Shown: positions 36,314-47,969 of the stretch, piece after piece
Position numbering within the stretch: position 1 is the first letter of the stretch
Layout of the letters: each line of letters begins with the position of its first letter
Assembly: GCA_014773175.1 (NCBI GenBank)
Contig: VXCM01000500.1
Location: 62,001-126,000 of the forward strand
Length of the DNA stretch: 64,000 bases
DNA from: Lucifuga dentata
Taxonomy: Eukaryota; Chordata; Actinopteri; Ophidiiformes; Bythitidae
Direction: 5' to 3'
Program-made: the position numbers and the translations under genes
The notes under the pieces: generated by a model
Seen by the model: the letters and a program-made list of their open reading frames with translations, nothing else
Database searches by the model: none
What the model was told of the DNA's origin: nothing

Positions 36314-39300
36314 GTAAGGCAGCTTATCAGATCATCATCATCCGTCCATCCATCTCCATCCTGCACCATCTCTGATGTGTTTTGTTGCTGCTGCTGTTGT
36401 TGTCAGCTGTTACTCTCGCTGAGTATCAGGCCAAGGCCCAATACTTATATCAGTTTTATAACATCCAATAGATATTATGCTTTTCATAATTTCCTGTAAA
36501 TTAAATATACTGAGGAATATTTACAGATATGTATGTATATAAATTAATTTGTACTGTAACATGTTGGATCCAATTTTTGTGTATTTTAAACAGCTCAATG
36601 CTAAATCTTATATACACTGAAAAACTCAGTGTTCCTTCAAATGAGCTGGATCTAAAGGAGGAAAGGAAGCATTTAATGCTGCTCTGAATGCTGTTCTTGA
36701 ATTGATTTGCATTTATTTTGAAACATTCAATTGGGTTTCTTTAAAGGTCTAATATCTAAAATCATGTCAGAGATTGATGGAAGTGTATTACTGACTGTCG
36801 ACCTTTGCTGTCACCCTCACCAAATAATCTTTTTTTTTTAAAGTTATGTAATTTTTGTATGATGAAAAGTGCGGTACCCAGTACCTTCCACAGCTGAAAC
36901 ATGAACATAATGTGTGTTGAATTTCTAAAATACATTTGAAGAAACATGCCAATCTGTCTTGTCTAGTCTGACTTTGTAGAATGCCAGAAATATCTCTGCA
37001 GATCCCCAGTTTCTGAAAAGCACGGGGAGAAAAGGAATAAAGTTTCAAACTTGCAATCACAATTTGAAAAAAACAGTGGCGGGCCGTGCATTTTACACCT
37101 ACGCCTTCAATGCGATCCTCCCGCAATTAAACCACCTTCTAATAAGCTCACCATGACACTAGGGCTATATGCTGCTGTTATTCGACGTAACCAGCCATAT
37201 TCACAGTGACAGTAACCTTTATCGAGTGAAATAAAGTGATTTAACACAAGGATCAACACTTATGTCAGTTACAACACACTAACTACAGAGACATGAACAG
37301 GATGTAGCATTATTACGCATTATGACAGGATGCTGCATCACATATAAACATGGCATAGCCTAAATCAGTGTCATAACCAAAGAAACAAGAACTCACAACC
37401 ATCACATTTACTCATACGACCAGCGAGCAAGCAAAAACGCCATAAAACACAAATAACACAAGCAGTATTCAACAGGCTTCTCCACATATTCCAGCCAAAT
37501 AAAAATCCATCAAACTTACCAAAGCTGCTCATCATCTGAAGATAAAGTCCATCCTCTTTTCTGTCTTTATAGAGTTTAACGACACGGCTGTACATTATGG
37601 GTGCGTTTCAGTTCCAAAACGTGAAAAAAGCGTTGTCAGTTAATCCATTTCTTCTCCTCCTTCAGCCATTGTGAGTTAAAAAAAAACAACAGGGCTAAGT
37701 AAAAAATCGAAACTAAAAATCTAAATGTCAAGAAAGAAAGTTTAAATAAACATTAATGCTCCCTTACGTGCTAGCTAGGTTTACTCGAGTTAGCTAAGCT
37801 AACCGGCTCTCTTCTTCTTCTAATGAATTCNTTACGTGCTAGCTAGGTTTACTCGAGTTAGCTAAGCTAACCGGCTCTCTTCTTCTTCTAATGAATTCCT
37901 GGCAGGCTGTAGCTGTGTAGCGTAATGCTATACGATGACGTCGGCCAAGGCCAGCTAGAAGGTCCTGGCGTGTAAAAGAACATGGCAAACTCGACATCTG
38001 ATTGGTTAAAATATATGACAATCAACAACACTGTCCCATTTGCTTGAATAGCAAAGGGGATTCACTCGAGATTCTGAAGGCCTCAGGCTAGATTCTTTTA
38101 CCCGGAGACAGCACAGGGGGAAAATCTGATTGGATAAAAGCTCTAATTTATATGAGCTGCACTGGAAGCAGTGCAACTGAGGGAGAGAGTGCCATAGCAA
38201 TGAAATGACGTTAATTACAAAACTGATGGGAATGAACTTTGTAAAATACATATAGCATTAATAAAATATATATTAAATTATAAAAACATAATTTGATGAT
38301 TCTGATAATCTCTAGGCCAGCAGAGAAGGCCTTGCTGGCCCTGACCGCCCACCACTGGAAAAAACTAGTTCAATTTACTCACCAAAAATGGACCATCACC
38401 AAATATTGCCTGATTAGCCAGTGAATACATATACATGGACCTAAGAAAATGGGAAACTGTTATATTTAAGGAAAGTTGCAATATTAGAAAAAGCACAAAG
38501 CACTTTAATTAAATTATGAGTACATATTCATTTAGCCCTCTGAATCTTCTGGCATGAGAAAAGAATTTACCACAAGTTAAGGAGGAATCTTCGGAGATTA
38601 CTTCAGTAGCTTTGCTCCACTTGCTGACCTTTTCCTCTCCTACAGTGGGACCTGGGTTCTACCCTCCCATGATGCATCAGCTGTCAGAGGAAACTAAACC
38701 ATGGGGGGTGGACTCTGCCTACTCTATGACACGCAGTGCTGGGACTATTGCCAAAGCAAAAGGCATGGGAGGAGGCAAAAAATACAACCTGATGGGCCAA
38801 GTGATTCCCATATACGGCTTTGGAATCCTCCTTTACATGCTCTACATCATATATAAGGTATTTATTATGACCTACATGATGGCCTATTTATTATGATGTG
38901 CATGATTATTATGATTATTATGACCTGCGGGCGTGGTCAGTGAATATAAAATACTACAGTAGTTTTCATAGTTATAGTTCTCAATAGACAGATGGATAGA
39001 CAGATGTATGAACTAATGACATCATAAAATGTTCAATACAGCATACTACTGTAAATTCATAAAGTAAACACATTGCAATTTGCTTTTATAATTTAAGTCA
39101 TTTTAATATAACAAGCAGCAGACAATTGTTTATTGTTGAGCTGTGTTTGATATGTGCTCTGTGTTTACAGCTGACATGTAAAGGGAAGCCGACAAAATCA
39201 AGATACATTTCTACACTAAACAAAACTCACATGGAGAGTGAGATTAGTGAGTACAAAGTGACTGTGATATACTGTAAATCACAAACCACTTCTAAATACA

Positions 39301-41884
39301 GATTTATAGCCTTAAAGGACCATAACCAGTGATTTTGCATGTTTATGCCCAATAAATACGATCAACATACACGTTCGGTTATTGAGAACCAATTTCATAA
39401 AGATAAAACTGTATTTTAGTTTTCCAATTATTTTGCCAAATCCTCTAATCCTTCTAAATCAAATGTTCATGTGATACACTCACCTTAAAATTCAGTGTTT
39501 TGCCTGCTAACACATATGTTGAATGTAGAAGGGACGGTCATTTTTCATTTCTCTGGAAAAGCCATCTTTGTGGCACTATATTCCCTGGCAGAGACATACA
39601 TTGTCTTCCATTTAGCTCCATGTTGGATCAGTTAAATAAAGTTACTTAGACAAAAAAAAAAACAACAAAAAAAAAACTTAATAGACATGTTGTTTACTGT
39701 GATGGATTACTTATATCGAGTGTGTTTGAAGTCTCTACAAGTTGATTTTAACAGCATACTGGAATGAACTGAAACCAATGGTAGTCTGGAAGGCTGAAAA
39801 AAAAAATCTAAAATTTACCACTTCAGTAATATATTTTGGGAGATGGTTATCAGTAGCTTAGTGTGTATCCGTGTTGTATATATTGGCCTCAAAAATGCAA
39901 AATCTCCACTATTGTCCTTTGAGGTCAATACTAGTGATTCCGGCAGTTTTAGGGACTTTAAGGTCCCCAATACCCTATAAACTATTCATGGACAATATAG
40001 TGACAGTGGACTACTGTGGACTATTTCCAGTCAAATAATTACTGGTATTACTTTAAAATATATATATATATGTAAATGACTATGACACACCCCCGATATA
40101 TCCTTTGTGTATTGAAATACAATGTGCACACACCTACACATTACGTATATATAAACATTATATGGAGATACTATATTAGAACTGTTTTCTTTGTAAATCT
40201 CACAGCTAATGAATCTGAGCTTCTCAGGCTTCAGGAGAAACTACTGCAAACAGAGAAGCTGATGCAGAGGATCACCAGCGGAAAAAGCCGAGCTTCTGTC
40301 AGGTAAATGGCTAAGTTTTCTCCTTACACCTCCTTTCCTGTGCCAAAAGCATATGAAAACAGAGAAACTACACCATACTGTGAAGTCTTGGCATGGAAAA
40401 TGAAAAGGCTAATCATTCAGGACCACTGACATTTTACTTTAACATTGTCACAGGTCAGAATAAAATCCAAGAAAAAGACTTAAAGAGACATAAAGAGGAA
40501 TTAATTGTATGTTAGTTTGTTGACATCTGGTTGAACATCCAGTAATATGGAATATAAATGTTACAAACTTATTTGCAAAGTAAAATTTGCAGACAAGTTT
40601 AACATCTGCTGCTCTCTTTAATGTTCAACTAGATGAAATATTTTAGCATATTATGGAAATTCTTATTCCAAACATGAATTAAACATGATGCAGATTTGCA
40701 GTATGTATGACAATGAGTGAGGGTACAAAGAAACACAAATCAAGAAATCAAAACCAATTAAGGAGCGTTATGTTCCAATAGCAACTGTAGCACACATACA
40801 TCAGAGGCTAACGTAGTCCTGCCTTGTTTCTCAACTGTTTCCATAATTGTGCTGCTTCTAAGTGGCAGAAGGAGGAAGAGTAAAACTGCATTTTCAAAGA
40901 AGGAAGACAAATTACTCAAGCATCTTAGACAGCTCACTCAGCTGATGCAAGAAGGACGGCTGGAGGGAGCCTCCCCAGAGATGGAGGCTGAGGAAGTTCC
41001 ATACGGTGCAGACTGGGAAGGTACGTGCTGAGGTCTCAAATACTTCTTGTAAGTTATTGTTCTCTGCCAGACACCAGACAATGTCGCTTTTGTACATCCA
41101 TGCAGGATACCCTGAGGAGACCTACCCACAGTATGAGCCCTGTGACAGACATGGATTTAACACTATTATTCTGGAGAGTACCACCAACCAGCCCACTGCA
41201 GAGGCCCTCGCAGAGAGGATGGAACAAGAGGAGGAAGAGGTGATAGAAAGGAAATTAGACATAGTGCAGGAGGAGGAAGAAGAAGAGGAGGATGAAGAAC
41301 AGGATAAGGAGGAGCATGAAGAACAGGAAGAGACAGATGACATGGAGGAAGGGGAAGCAGAGAAAAGGCAGTTGCTCAGTCCACCTCCATCCCTGCGTGC
41401 CGAGGAAAGGAGGGAGGAGAGGATTGGTTTGGAGGTGAGCAAAGAGCTGCGGAGTCAAAATGGAGGGAAGAAACAAATTACCTTCAGTGAACAGAAAGAT
41501 GTATTCCAGTACCCTAAAGAGGATAATTATGAGGAGGAAGAAGAGGAGGATGTAATTGATGAGGAGGAGGAGAAGGAGGAGGAGGAAGAAGATGGGGTGG
41601 TGGAGGAGGAGGAGGAGGAGGAGGAAGAAGATGGGGTGGTGGAGGCGGAGGAAGAGGTGATAGAAGAGGAGGAGGACATTGATGAAGAGGATCCAGTCAT
41701 GGAGGCAGAGAGCCTGAATTTTAGCTGTGAGGTTTGTTCCAACCCAGAGGAAGAAGCAGAAGAGGGAGAGGAGGAGAACTTGCTTTTGTCGCAACCTGTG
41801 GAAGATGAAGGTCAGATCCAATCAAACATGGCTAAAGAGGTTGGAGTGAGTGGGCTGAGGATGCGCAACAGAAGAAAGACATAA
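36196..41884 (+). CDS. ric3: ric3, RIC3 acetylcholine receptor chaperone (complete, six coding exons)
   Basis: RIC3 is an ER membrane chaperone for folding and assembly of nicotinic acetylcholine receptors (notably alpha7) and 5-HT3 receptors. Exons 36196-36313, 38646-38857, 39171-39246, 40206-40302, 40863-41020 and 41106-41884 sum to 1440 bases, exactly 479 codons plus stop. Visible parts: an N-terminal hydrophobic segment (residues about 9-28) followed by RGKK; the conserved GPGFYPPMM start of exon 2; a transmembrane segment IPIYGFGILLYMLYIIY (93-109); a coiled coil (139-158); a basic RRRKSK motif; the conserved DWEGYPEETYP block spanning the last splice; then a Glu-rich tail of about 200 residues and a C-terminal SGLRMRN motif resembling the human end. 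Human RIC3 is about 369 residues, so the tail is expanded. Start chosen because an in-frame TGA lies three codons upstream. Confidence 0.93.
37074..38357. mobile_element. hAT-like non-autonomous element in ric3 intron 1
   Basis: The left end CAGTGGCGGGCCGTGC and right end (reversed) CAGTGGTGGGCGGTCAGG are imperfect inverted repeats. Flanks GAAAAAAA (37066-37073) and GAAAAAAC (38358-38365) form an 8-bp target duplication with one mismatch, although the A-rich flank makes this weaker evidence. 1284 bp as assembled, including a 67-bp artefactual duplication around the N at 37831. No transposase was recognised. Confidence 0.7.
37764..37898. repeat. 67-bp exact duplication around an N (assembly artefact)
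   Basis: Bases 37764-37830 recur exactly as 37832-37898, separated by one N at 37831. This lies inside the hAT-like element. Confidence 0.85.
38646..38857 (+). CDS. ric3: ric3 coding exon 2 (proline-rich start and transmembrane segment)
   Basis: The acceptor CTCCTACAG ends at 38645; the donor AAG|GTATTT follows 38857. The exon encodes GPGFYPPMMHQ, a Gly/Lys-rich linker (AKAKGMGGGKK) and the main transmembrane segment, ending in phase 0. Confidence 0.95.
39171..39246 (+). CDS. ric3: ric3 coding exon 3
   Basis: 76 bases between TTTACAG and A|GTGAGT. It encodes LTCKGKPTKSRYIST and a short polar stretch, aligning with LSSKGKTT in human RIC3. It leaves one base for the next codon. Confidence 0.9.
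39247..40205 (+). other. ric3: ric3 intron 3
   Basis: A 959-bp intron with A-rich and TA-rich runs (39650-39680 and 40060-40075) and no recognised mobile element. The preceding intron 2 (38858-39170, 313 bp) also shows nothing. Confidence 0.8.
40206..40302 (+). CDS. ric3: ric3 coding exon 4 (coiled coil)
   Basis: The acceptor CTCACAG ends at 40205; the donor AG|GTAAAT follows 40302. It encodes the heptad-like ELLRLQEKLLQTEKLMQRI, matching the human coiled coil FELAQLQEKLKETEAAMEKL. It ends with two bases of a codon. Confidence 0.93.
40303..40862 (+). other. ric3: ric3 intron 4
   Basis: A 560-bp intron without recognised repeats. Its 3' end offers two in-frame AG acceptors six bases apart. 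Confidence 0.8.
40863..41020 (+). CDS. ric3: ric3 coding exon 5
   Basis: It encodes RRRKSKTAFSKKE, a leucine-rich helix (LLKHLRQLTQLMQEGRL), and SPEMEAEEVPYGADWE, parallel to human LREITRVMKEGKF and SPEKEAEEAPYMEDWE. The start is ambiguous: CTAAG|TGG gives 40863 and GGCAG|AAG gives 40869. Both keep frame and differ by two residues. The donor G|GTACGT follows 41020. Confidence 0.9.
41106..41884 (+). CDS. ric3: ric3 last coding exon (acidic tail)
   Basis: An 85-bp intron (41021-41105) ends in CATGCAG. The exon starts by completing Gly of DWEGYPEETYP, then encodes a Glu/Asp-rich low-complexity tail. A 22-base unit encoding EEDGVVE is tandemly repeated near 41588-41645. The frame ends at TAA 41882-41884 after SGLRMRNRRKT. 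Confidence 0.93.
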
Positions 41885-42410
41885 AGGACTTTTCATTGAT
41901 TATTTTTAAACATACACCAAACTATATTTCTCATTATGTGTTGTTTATGACTGATCCCTTATATGTAAAACACAATAGAGACATTCTGGATTAATGCATT
42001 AATATAAAGTCTTCTTTCACACCTTTAAAAGGCACTGTTTTACATAATTCATTTCCATTAATTTGTGCGCACAAGGCTGAGACCTGCATCAAAAAAGTCA
42101 GAATGTATTTTTTATACATTTTAATACTGTGATAGATTCTGGTTTCCTCCCTCCCTCGCCGAGCCCTAATTCTTAAGTCTGTGTCGCCATCTGCAGGCTG
42201 TTAGGGGCCATAAACTCTGGCAGCAGCATAGAGACATATGTGGGGGTTTTGTGTGGATTTTGTATGTGCACGTCGTTCAGTAGGCTATTTTACTGATATC
42301 TTCTGTCCACCGTAAGACCCACTAATTATTTTAAAGTACCGTTTGTTCGTTTTGCATCCTGTTAGTAAATTTTGTATATTTTTTGTAAATAAACAGATGT
42401 GGGGGGTGTT
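41885..42410 (+). other. ric3: ric3 3' UTR (approximate)
   Basis: The first good AATAAA after the stop is at 42388-42393, followed by a G/T-rich stretch, so cleavage near 42405-42415 is plausible. The end point is inferred from the signal only. Confidence 0.5.
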
Positions 42411-42816
42411 TTTGGGGATTTTAACAGCATATCTGACACCATCTTGTTCCACTGACAATTCATTAATCCAAACAGTGCAATCACTTACGATTTACATCCT
42501 TATTACCGTCCCATTTTCTCGCACTAAAAAAGTATACAGACGGCTACGCAGTGTATTTAAAGGCATTTTCGCGCCACTACAGTCAGGCATATTCCATTTG
42601 CTGTTTGGTCACGGGTGGAGGGGTGTTTAAAGCTTAGAGAATTTCCTTGTTTATTTGTTTATTAATACTTTTCTTTCCATGTTTATTTTTCTATTGAATT
42701 TTTTGTTTGTTTTTAACATTCTGTTTAGTTGTGATCTGTGTTATTTTCCATTTAATTTGTTTTCCTTTGCTTGATTAATTACTTCTTGTTGGTTTAGCCT
42801 ATGGGAGGGGCAGTAT

Positions 42817-42819
<3 letters not shown>

Positions 42820-42848
<29 letters not shown>
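42820..42848. repeat. (GA)n microsatellite
   Basis: About 14 perfect GA units. Confidence 0.9.
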
Positions 42849-42852
<4 letters not shown>

Positions 42853-43189
42853 TGCAGACTTGTTGAATTAACCCTGAACATGTTGATTTAGCCCAGAACG
42901 GTCAACGTTGGCATAGGTAATTGTTAGGTAACAATTTTATGCATTGCATACATTTTATGCATGCATAAATGTTATGTTATGTCACATATGTAACCATTTA
43001 TAATACTGTCCTTGGAAAATAGCATAATATACACTGCTACATAAATAAATAAAACACTTGGTATGGAAAAGGGTCCCAAAAAGGCCATACTCAAAAAGCA
43101 TACAGCATATTGAGTTATTGCATTGAATTATTCATTTTGATTTATGTTGATATTGTAAATGTTTGATTGGCATCCTATGTATCTGTGCT

Positions 43190-43295
43190 GCAAACTGTGT
43201 AATTGTGCTGCCGTCTTGGCCAGATCCTCAATGAGTTTGATTAGTTTGAGTTTGAGATATGGGTTTTAGTTAAATAATGGTTAAATAAATAAAAT
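43190..43295 (+). repeat. LINE-type 3' tail fragment
   Basis: The segment GTAATTGTGCTGCCGTCTTG followed by GCCAGATCCTC and ending in GGTTAAATAAATAAAAT resembles a tail seen in many teleost retroelement copies. It is short and diverged. Confidence 0.45.
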
Positions 43296-43756
43296 ATGGC
43301 CTTTAAATTATACAAAATGGAGCAAATAAAAATACAAAATTAATGTAGATTTCAAACTTTGGGTTTCCTGAATTTTCTTTTTTGGTGAAATAGATCTGAA
43401 GTGTTATTTTTTACATACTGAAAGAAACACTGAAAGAAATATTTTGTGCTTATTTAAAACCACTGAAACTGATTTTATACAGCTGAAACTGATTTATATT
43501 GATGCTGATTGCTCATTTGGCTTTAAAACCTTGACAGGCTTGACAAATTCCAAAATGGAATACTTTTATCTGCATAATAACAAAATTATTTTCATTTGAA
43601 TGTAGTGTAATTATGCATCTGAAAATTTGCCAGACTAGCCATGTGCTCACTCTGGGAACAGTGAATGAATGTGTCCTAAGGCTTTGCTACTATTGTGAAG
43701 TTCTTCATGAGTGTGCCTGACTATATTACCGGTATGTCATAACTGGCTCCACCTTG

Positions 43757-43897
43757 TCCGTCCATCCATCCATCCATCCATCCATCCATCCATCCATCCA
43801 TCCATCCATCCATCCATCTGTCCATCTATCCATTTTCTTTACTTGTTTGTCCTGTTAAGGGTCACGGGGGAGCTGGAGCCTATCCCAGCGGTCATCA
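43757..43897 (-). repeat. SINE-like tail fragment with (TCCA)n expansion, reversed
   Basis: A (TCCA)n run of roughly 17 units (43757-43830) is followed by the reverse complement of the SINE tail seen at 10030-10094, including GGAGCTGGAGCCTATCCCAG. The microsatellite is an expansion of the element's own ATGG tail. Confidence 0.75.
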
Positions 43898-46800
43898 TAA
43901 ATGATTATAACATGTTGCATCTCCTGCCACATTGTGGGGGGCGGGGGGGCTCTGCTGATTTTATACATCAAATTTAGTTTATTGGTCATGGAAACCACTC
44001 TTCAGCAAGTGAAAACAAATGTTTCAAGTATTTTGTGGCTGTAGAGAGCACTGTGCAAAGTCAAGGAATCTGACTCTTGTGATATCATAGAGGTTAGTTC
44101 ATGTTGGTGCTAGCCACAAGCTTGAAAAACTAGAATTTTAGGTTGTCATCACACATGTCAAACTTATAGTTTTCAGCACCAACATAAAGAAATGAAGTCA
44201 TAAGAATCAGTATCCATGATTTTAAACACAGACAGTTGTTTTGACAACCTGAAAAAGGCTCCCTGTGATCAATATAACTGAATTTGATGTGTGAAATCAG
44301 TGGATTCCCCTGAAATTTAAAAACCTGGTACAACATGACATCTTCAGACAATCAGACCTGCCAAGAATCACATTTAACTACTTACTGGAAATGGAAATGG
44401 GATTATGGTTTGTTCTGTCAGCATGTTTCTGCTCAGCTACATTAATGCAGCATAAGAGCTTAGAATGTATGATAATAACATGATAATAACATTCAGGGAG
44501 CATTGCAAATAATCTTCCAGCAAGAATTAACATAGAAATAGAGGCCAGGGTGTACACAACCAGAGCAGAACCAAAGCAGGTCTGGGCTGGAGAAAAAGTT
44601 TGCAGAGAACAGCAGCAGCATCAGCAGCACAGCACACATCTACATATAGAGTGAAAGTGTGAAAGCTTTTAAATAGACTGCTAAATAAATGCAGCGAGAT
44701 GTGATGGCTGTGATAAGCTTGCTGTCAGAAGCCCCACCAGCATGAGCACTTTCTTCCCAAAACTAGGACATTAGTTGCTTTTTATACTTCCAGAGATGGA
44801 TATGAATGATTTAATATTATCAGAAGAACCCCAAATATTGCACTTATGCACACATCACATCACTTACAAGAAGGAAGCTTGAATTAAATACCTACGTATG
44901 TTACAATCAGGATAGAATGAAAAGAGAAACAGATTCTAATCGATTCTGATCTAATTAAACAGACTGATTTATTCTAACCTAACATATTTCAGTTCCAGAG
45001 TCTAAGTCTATCATTTAAGTAATACTCATATTTGACTTGATGTGTACATTCTTCAAGCAAATACTCAAAGGTTTTGGCATCAATCACAAAGTGTGCCCCT
45101 TAATCAAATTAAAAAAAAAAAAAAAAAAAAATCTATCAGTCTGTTGTGTACTTTGATTTCTATATTCAGGGTTACAGCTGTTAAAAATCATCATTATAAT
45201 CAAAGATCAAAACCTCATCTTCATAATCTGTTATTAATACCTTTTCTTATTGTGATTGAATCATATCAGTAATGTGAAAATTAGGCCCATGTCCTGGAGT
45301 AAACCCAGGCACGTAAAGTGTATGCAAAAGCATACTTTTGTCAATCTACTTTGTGTTGAATATATCAGTGCACTGCTTTGGTCTGTAACCTGTTAAATAT
45401 GTAATCATGTGGTGGCCATGATATTAACTCATTAGGTTCTTTACTCATATTGAACATCAGAACAGAACAGAACCTCATCAGAAGCACTTGTAATGGCTTG
45501 ATAGAGGTAAAATCTAAAGAAGAAAGAAAGCAAATACTTGTCCAGCCACAGTGGAATACAACATGTTCAATGTATTTCTGACATATATTCTCAGAAGAGA
45601 AGAGTACTCTTTGAAGAATGCGTCTGAATTATATAAAATGATGCAGGCACATCACCATCCAAACAAATAAACAAAAACATTACCTTTCAAGTAGTAGTTT
45701 TCCAAAAATACTGTGGTTTTTTTTTCAAGTTCTTATCAAGGTAAATAACTTAAAGATAGCACTGCTTCCAAATCTAAATTACTTTTTATTTGTTCATTTA
45801 ATGTTTTCCTGCTTTTTTCCTATTTTTCTGCTTCTTTCCATGCATCCTGCACTTCTCCCCTGTAGGAAAAACAAGTCAGGTTTCCACCACTACCCACATT
45901 ACATTGATTGGCCAAATGAGAAATAACAATAATACTCTATCTCAAAACAAAGCAAATGCTCTATTTTCAGGAAGAAGACTTCATCAGTGAAAAAATATTG
46001 AAAGAGTCATAAATAAACAAATGTGGTTTTGGTGTTTTTGGAGGAAAGAAGGCATCTTTTGATTTTGTGAATTTTTATTTTTTTCATGATCAAAGGACTG
46101 TCTATACCACCAATTTAAAGTGTACACCATTTACATTACAATAACAGCACTAAAACACAAAGTGAAAGAACCTTTGGTTCCTGGACACATGTATGAAAAG
46201 CTGACTTTACGACAAGAGTATCAACAATTTTAAAATAGAAATTTAAAATAGAACACAATTAAGTACAAGAATAGCACATTTGATAAAGATTTTTCAGGAA
46301 CCCACAGTAACAATAGCGGTATCAGATTGTTCTTTGCCTTCATTCAGCTTTTTTTTTTTTCAATGATTATTAAATACAAAATACTATCATATATCTGAGG
46401 AATAATTTTGCCCCATAACGAGCAAGAGGAATAATAGTTTGCATGAAAACAGCAATAAACTTTTAACCACATTATATTGAAATTTACTGCCAGTCAGATG
46501 AGAAATGTAAGAAAATGAGTGGAACATAAAATCAAAGATATAAACAGCCGTTTATCTGCAGGTGTGTAAGCTGTGGCAGAGGCTCACTGTACTTTGCATT
46601 TTATTGGCAGTAACTCAACTTATTGCATTGAGCACAACTTTAAGCCTGAGTGCCTGGATGTTGCATCTGCTAATCAATACATTAAACTGTAAATAACTGG
46701 ACCTCATAACTGTAAAGTGTATTGGGCTGACTGTGTAATTTTTTTCTCTTGACAATCACAACAATGTCCAATGATGTACACTTTGGATTCTTATCTTCTA

Positions 46801-47513
46801 GAAGTTTTGCAACTACATCTTCATAATCAATCTCAGTGCACTGTGCATTTGACAACTGCGTCTGAATTAACAACCGAGAGATATCCCCAATGCATGTTAG
46901 AATGGCGGGAATCACAAAGACCAATTCAAGCTCAGCTCATTTGACAGTCAAAGCATAACACTGGAATTAGTCTTGAAAGGCACAATAAAGTATGTACAGC
47001 TGTATCTCATCTACTACAGACTTAAGAGTAAAGTGCACCATCATCCTATACATTCACATACTTGACACTGTTGACACAATATTGTACGGTGAACACAATC
47101 CATTGTAACATGCCTTTGCCCTGTTCATGTCCAAGTAGTGAATTATTTTGTGTGGATACTCCTCCATGTAATACTTTTTATGTGCTTCTGCAGAAAATGT
47201 TGCACATGATAACGGAAATAAAATCAATATGTAATAAATACATAAATAACAAAATAAATATGATGTGCATGTTATTTTTAATTCAGGAGCTAGATGAGCT
47301 AAATTCATGCTTGACAGAGTGGTCTGACAATGTGTTTTTCGTGTAGTAAAATACATAAATTCCAGTCAACTTTTCAAAGTTACAGATGTGTAATTGTTAG
47401 TTATAATTTTCAAATAAAGAAATGTTAAGAGTTCTATAACTACGATATAAAGGAACGGTGTGTTTCCTCACAATGTCATTTCAAAATGATTATATTCAGC
47501 AGAACAAATATAT

Positions 47514-47519
47514 TTTATT
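47514..47519 (-). promoter_or_regulatory. tub: Possible tub polyadenylation signal
   Basis: AATAAA on the minus strand about 320 bases after the tub stop, just beyond the sequence gap. Because tub 3' UTRs are long in mammals, other signals further left are possible. Confidence 0.3.
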
Positions 47520-47587
47520 TTGATCGTGAATTATTATTTGTGCTTGTTTTCTTCCATTTACCAAGACCATCCCAAGCCCCCACCCCG

Positions 47588-47644
47588 NNNNNNNNNNNNN
47601 NNNNNNNNNNNNNNNNNNNNNNNNNNNNNNNNNNNNNNNNNNNN
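47588..47644. other. 57-N sequence gap in the tub 3' UTR
   Basis: A run of 57 N, the only true gap in the window, flanked on the right by a (CA)n microsatellite (47645-47700). Confidence 0.95.
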
Positions 47645-47835
47645 ACACACACACACACTCACACTCACACACACTCACACACACACACACACACACACTC
47701 GAGTCTCAAAGCATTTTGGATATGCAGGATTTCAGTGTACTGGGTAATCGGAGATCTCCAACCAGGTTTACCTAAACTGCAGCCCTTGTTGAGAGGACAG
47801 TAGGATTACACCTTCACTGAACGTCAGGCTGGAAG

Positions 47836-47969
47836 CTATTCACAAGCTAACTTGCTGTCAAAGCTGGAAAGAGCAATAGCAAAGGCTTGCAGGGCACACA
47901 TTGGATAGTTATAGTCCATGGTGAAGACATCTTCTGCCACACGGCCAAACTGCATCACAATGTAGTCAG
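47836..47969 (-). CDS. tub: tub last coding exon
   Basis: The acceptor CTCTTCAG ends at 47970. It completes the Pro codon of [11 protein letters not shown] and reads to FDSKLACE, with TAG at 47838-47836. 44 residues follow the splice counting the split Pro, the segment that forms the central helix of the tubby domain. Confidence 0.97.

Larger units (their letters stand above)
36314..38645 (+). other. ric3: ric3 intron 1
   Basis: A 2332-bp GT-AG intron; more than half is the hAT-like element at 37074-38357. The rest shows no other feature. Confidence 0.85.
42411..47500. other. ric3-tub intergenic interval
   Basis: Convergent intergenic DNA with no supported gene. It contains a (GA)n run at 42820-42848, a LINE-type tail at 43190-43295, the reverse SINE-like tail with its (TCCA)n run at 43757-43897, a poly-A run at 45111-45131, and an unexplained 80-residue frame on the minus strand at 46682-46924. 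The left part of the tub 3' UTR probably extends into it. Confidence 0.6.

Noticed and set aside
41527..41742. Serine-only minus-strand frame
   Set aside because: Another shadow of the ric3 glutamate codons.
41255..41821. Long minus-strand reading frame (188 residues, Leu/Phe-rich)
   Set aside because: It is the mirror image of the GAG/GAA runs encoding the ric3 acidic tail, which depletes stops on the other strand. No family similarity.
42343..42630. 95-residue plus-strand frame after ric3
   Set aside because: It spans the probable ric3 polyadenylation site and shows no recognisable domain.
43711..43977. Frame with a His-Pro-Ser-Ile repeat
   Set aside because: Translated (TCCA)n microsatellite of a SINE-like tail, not a protein repeat.
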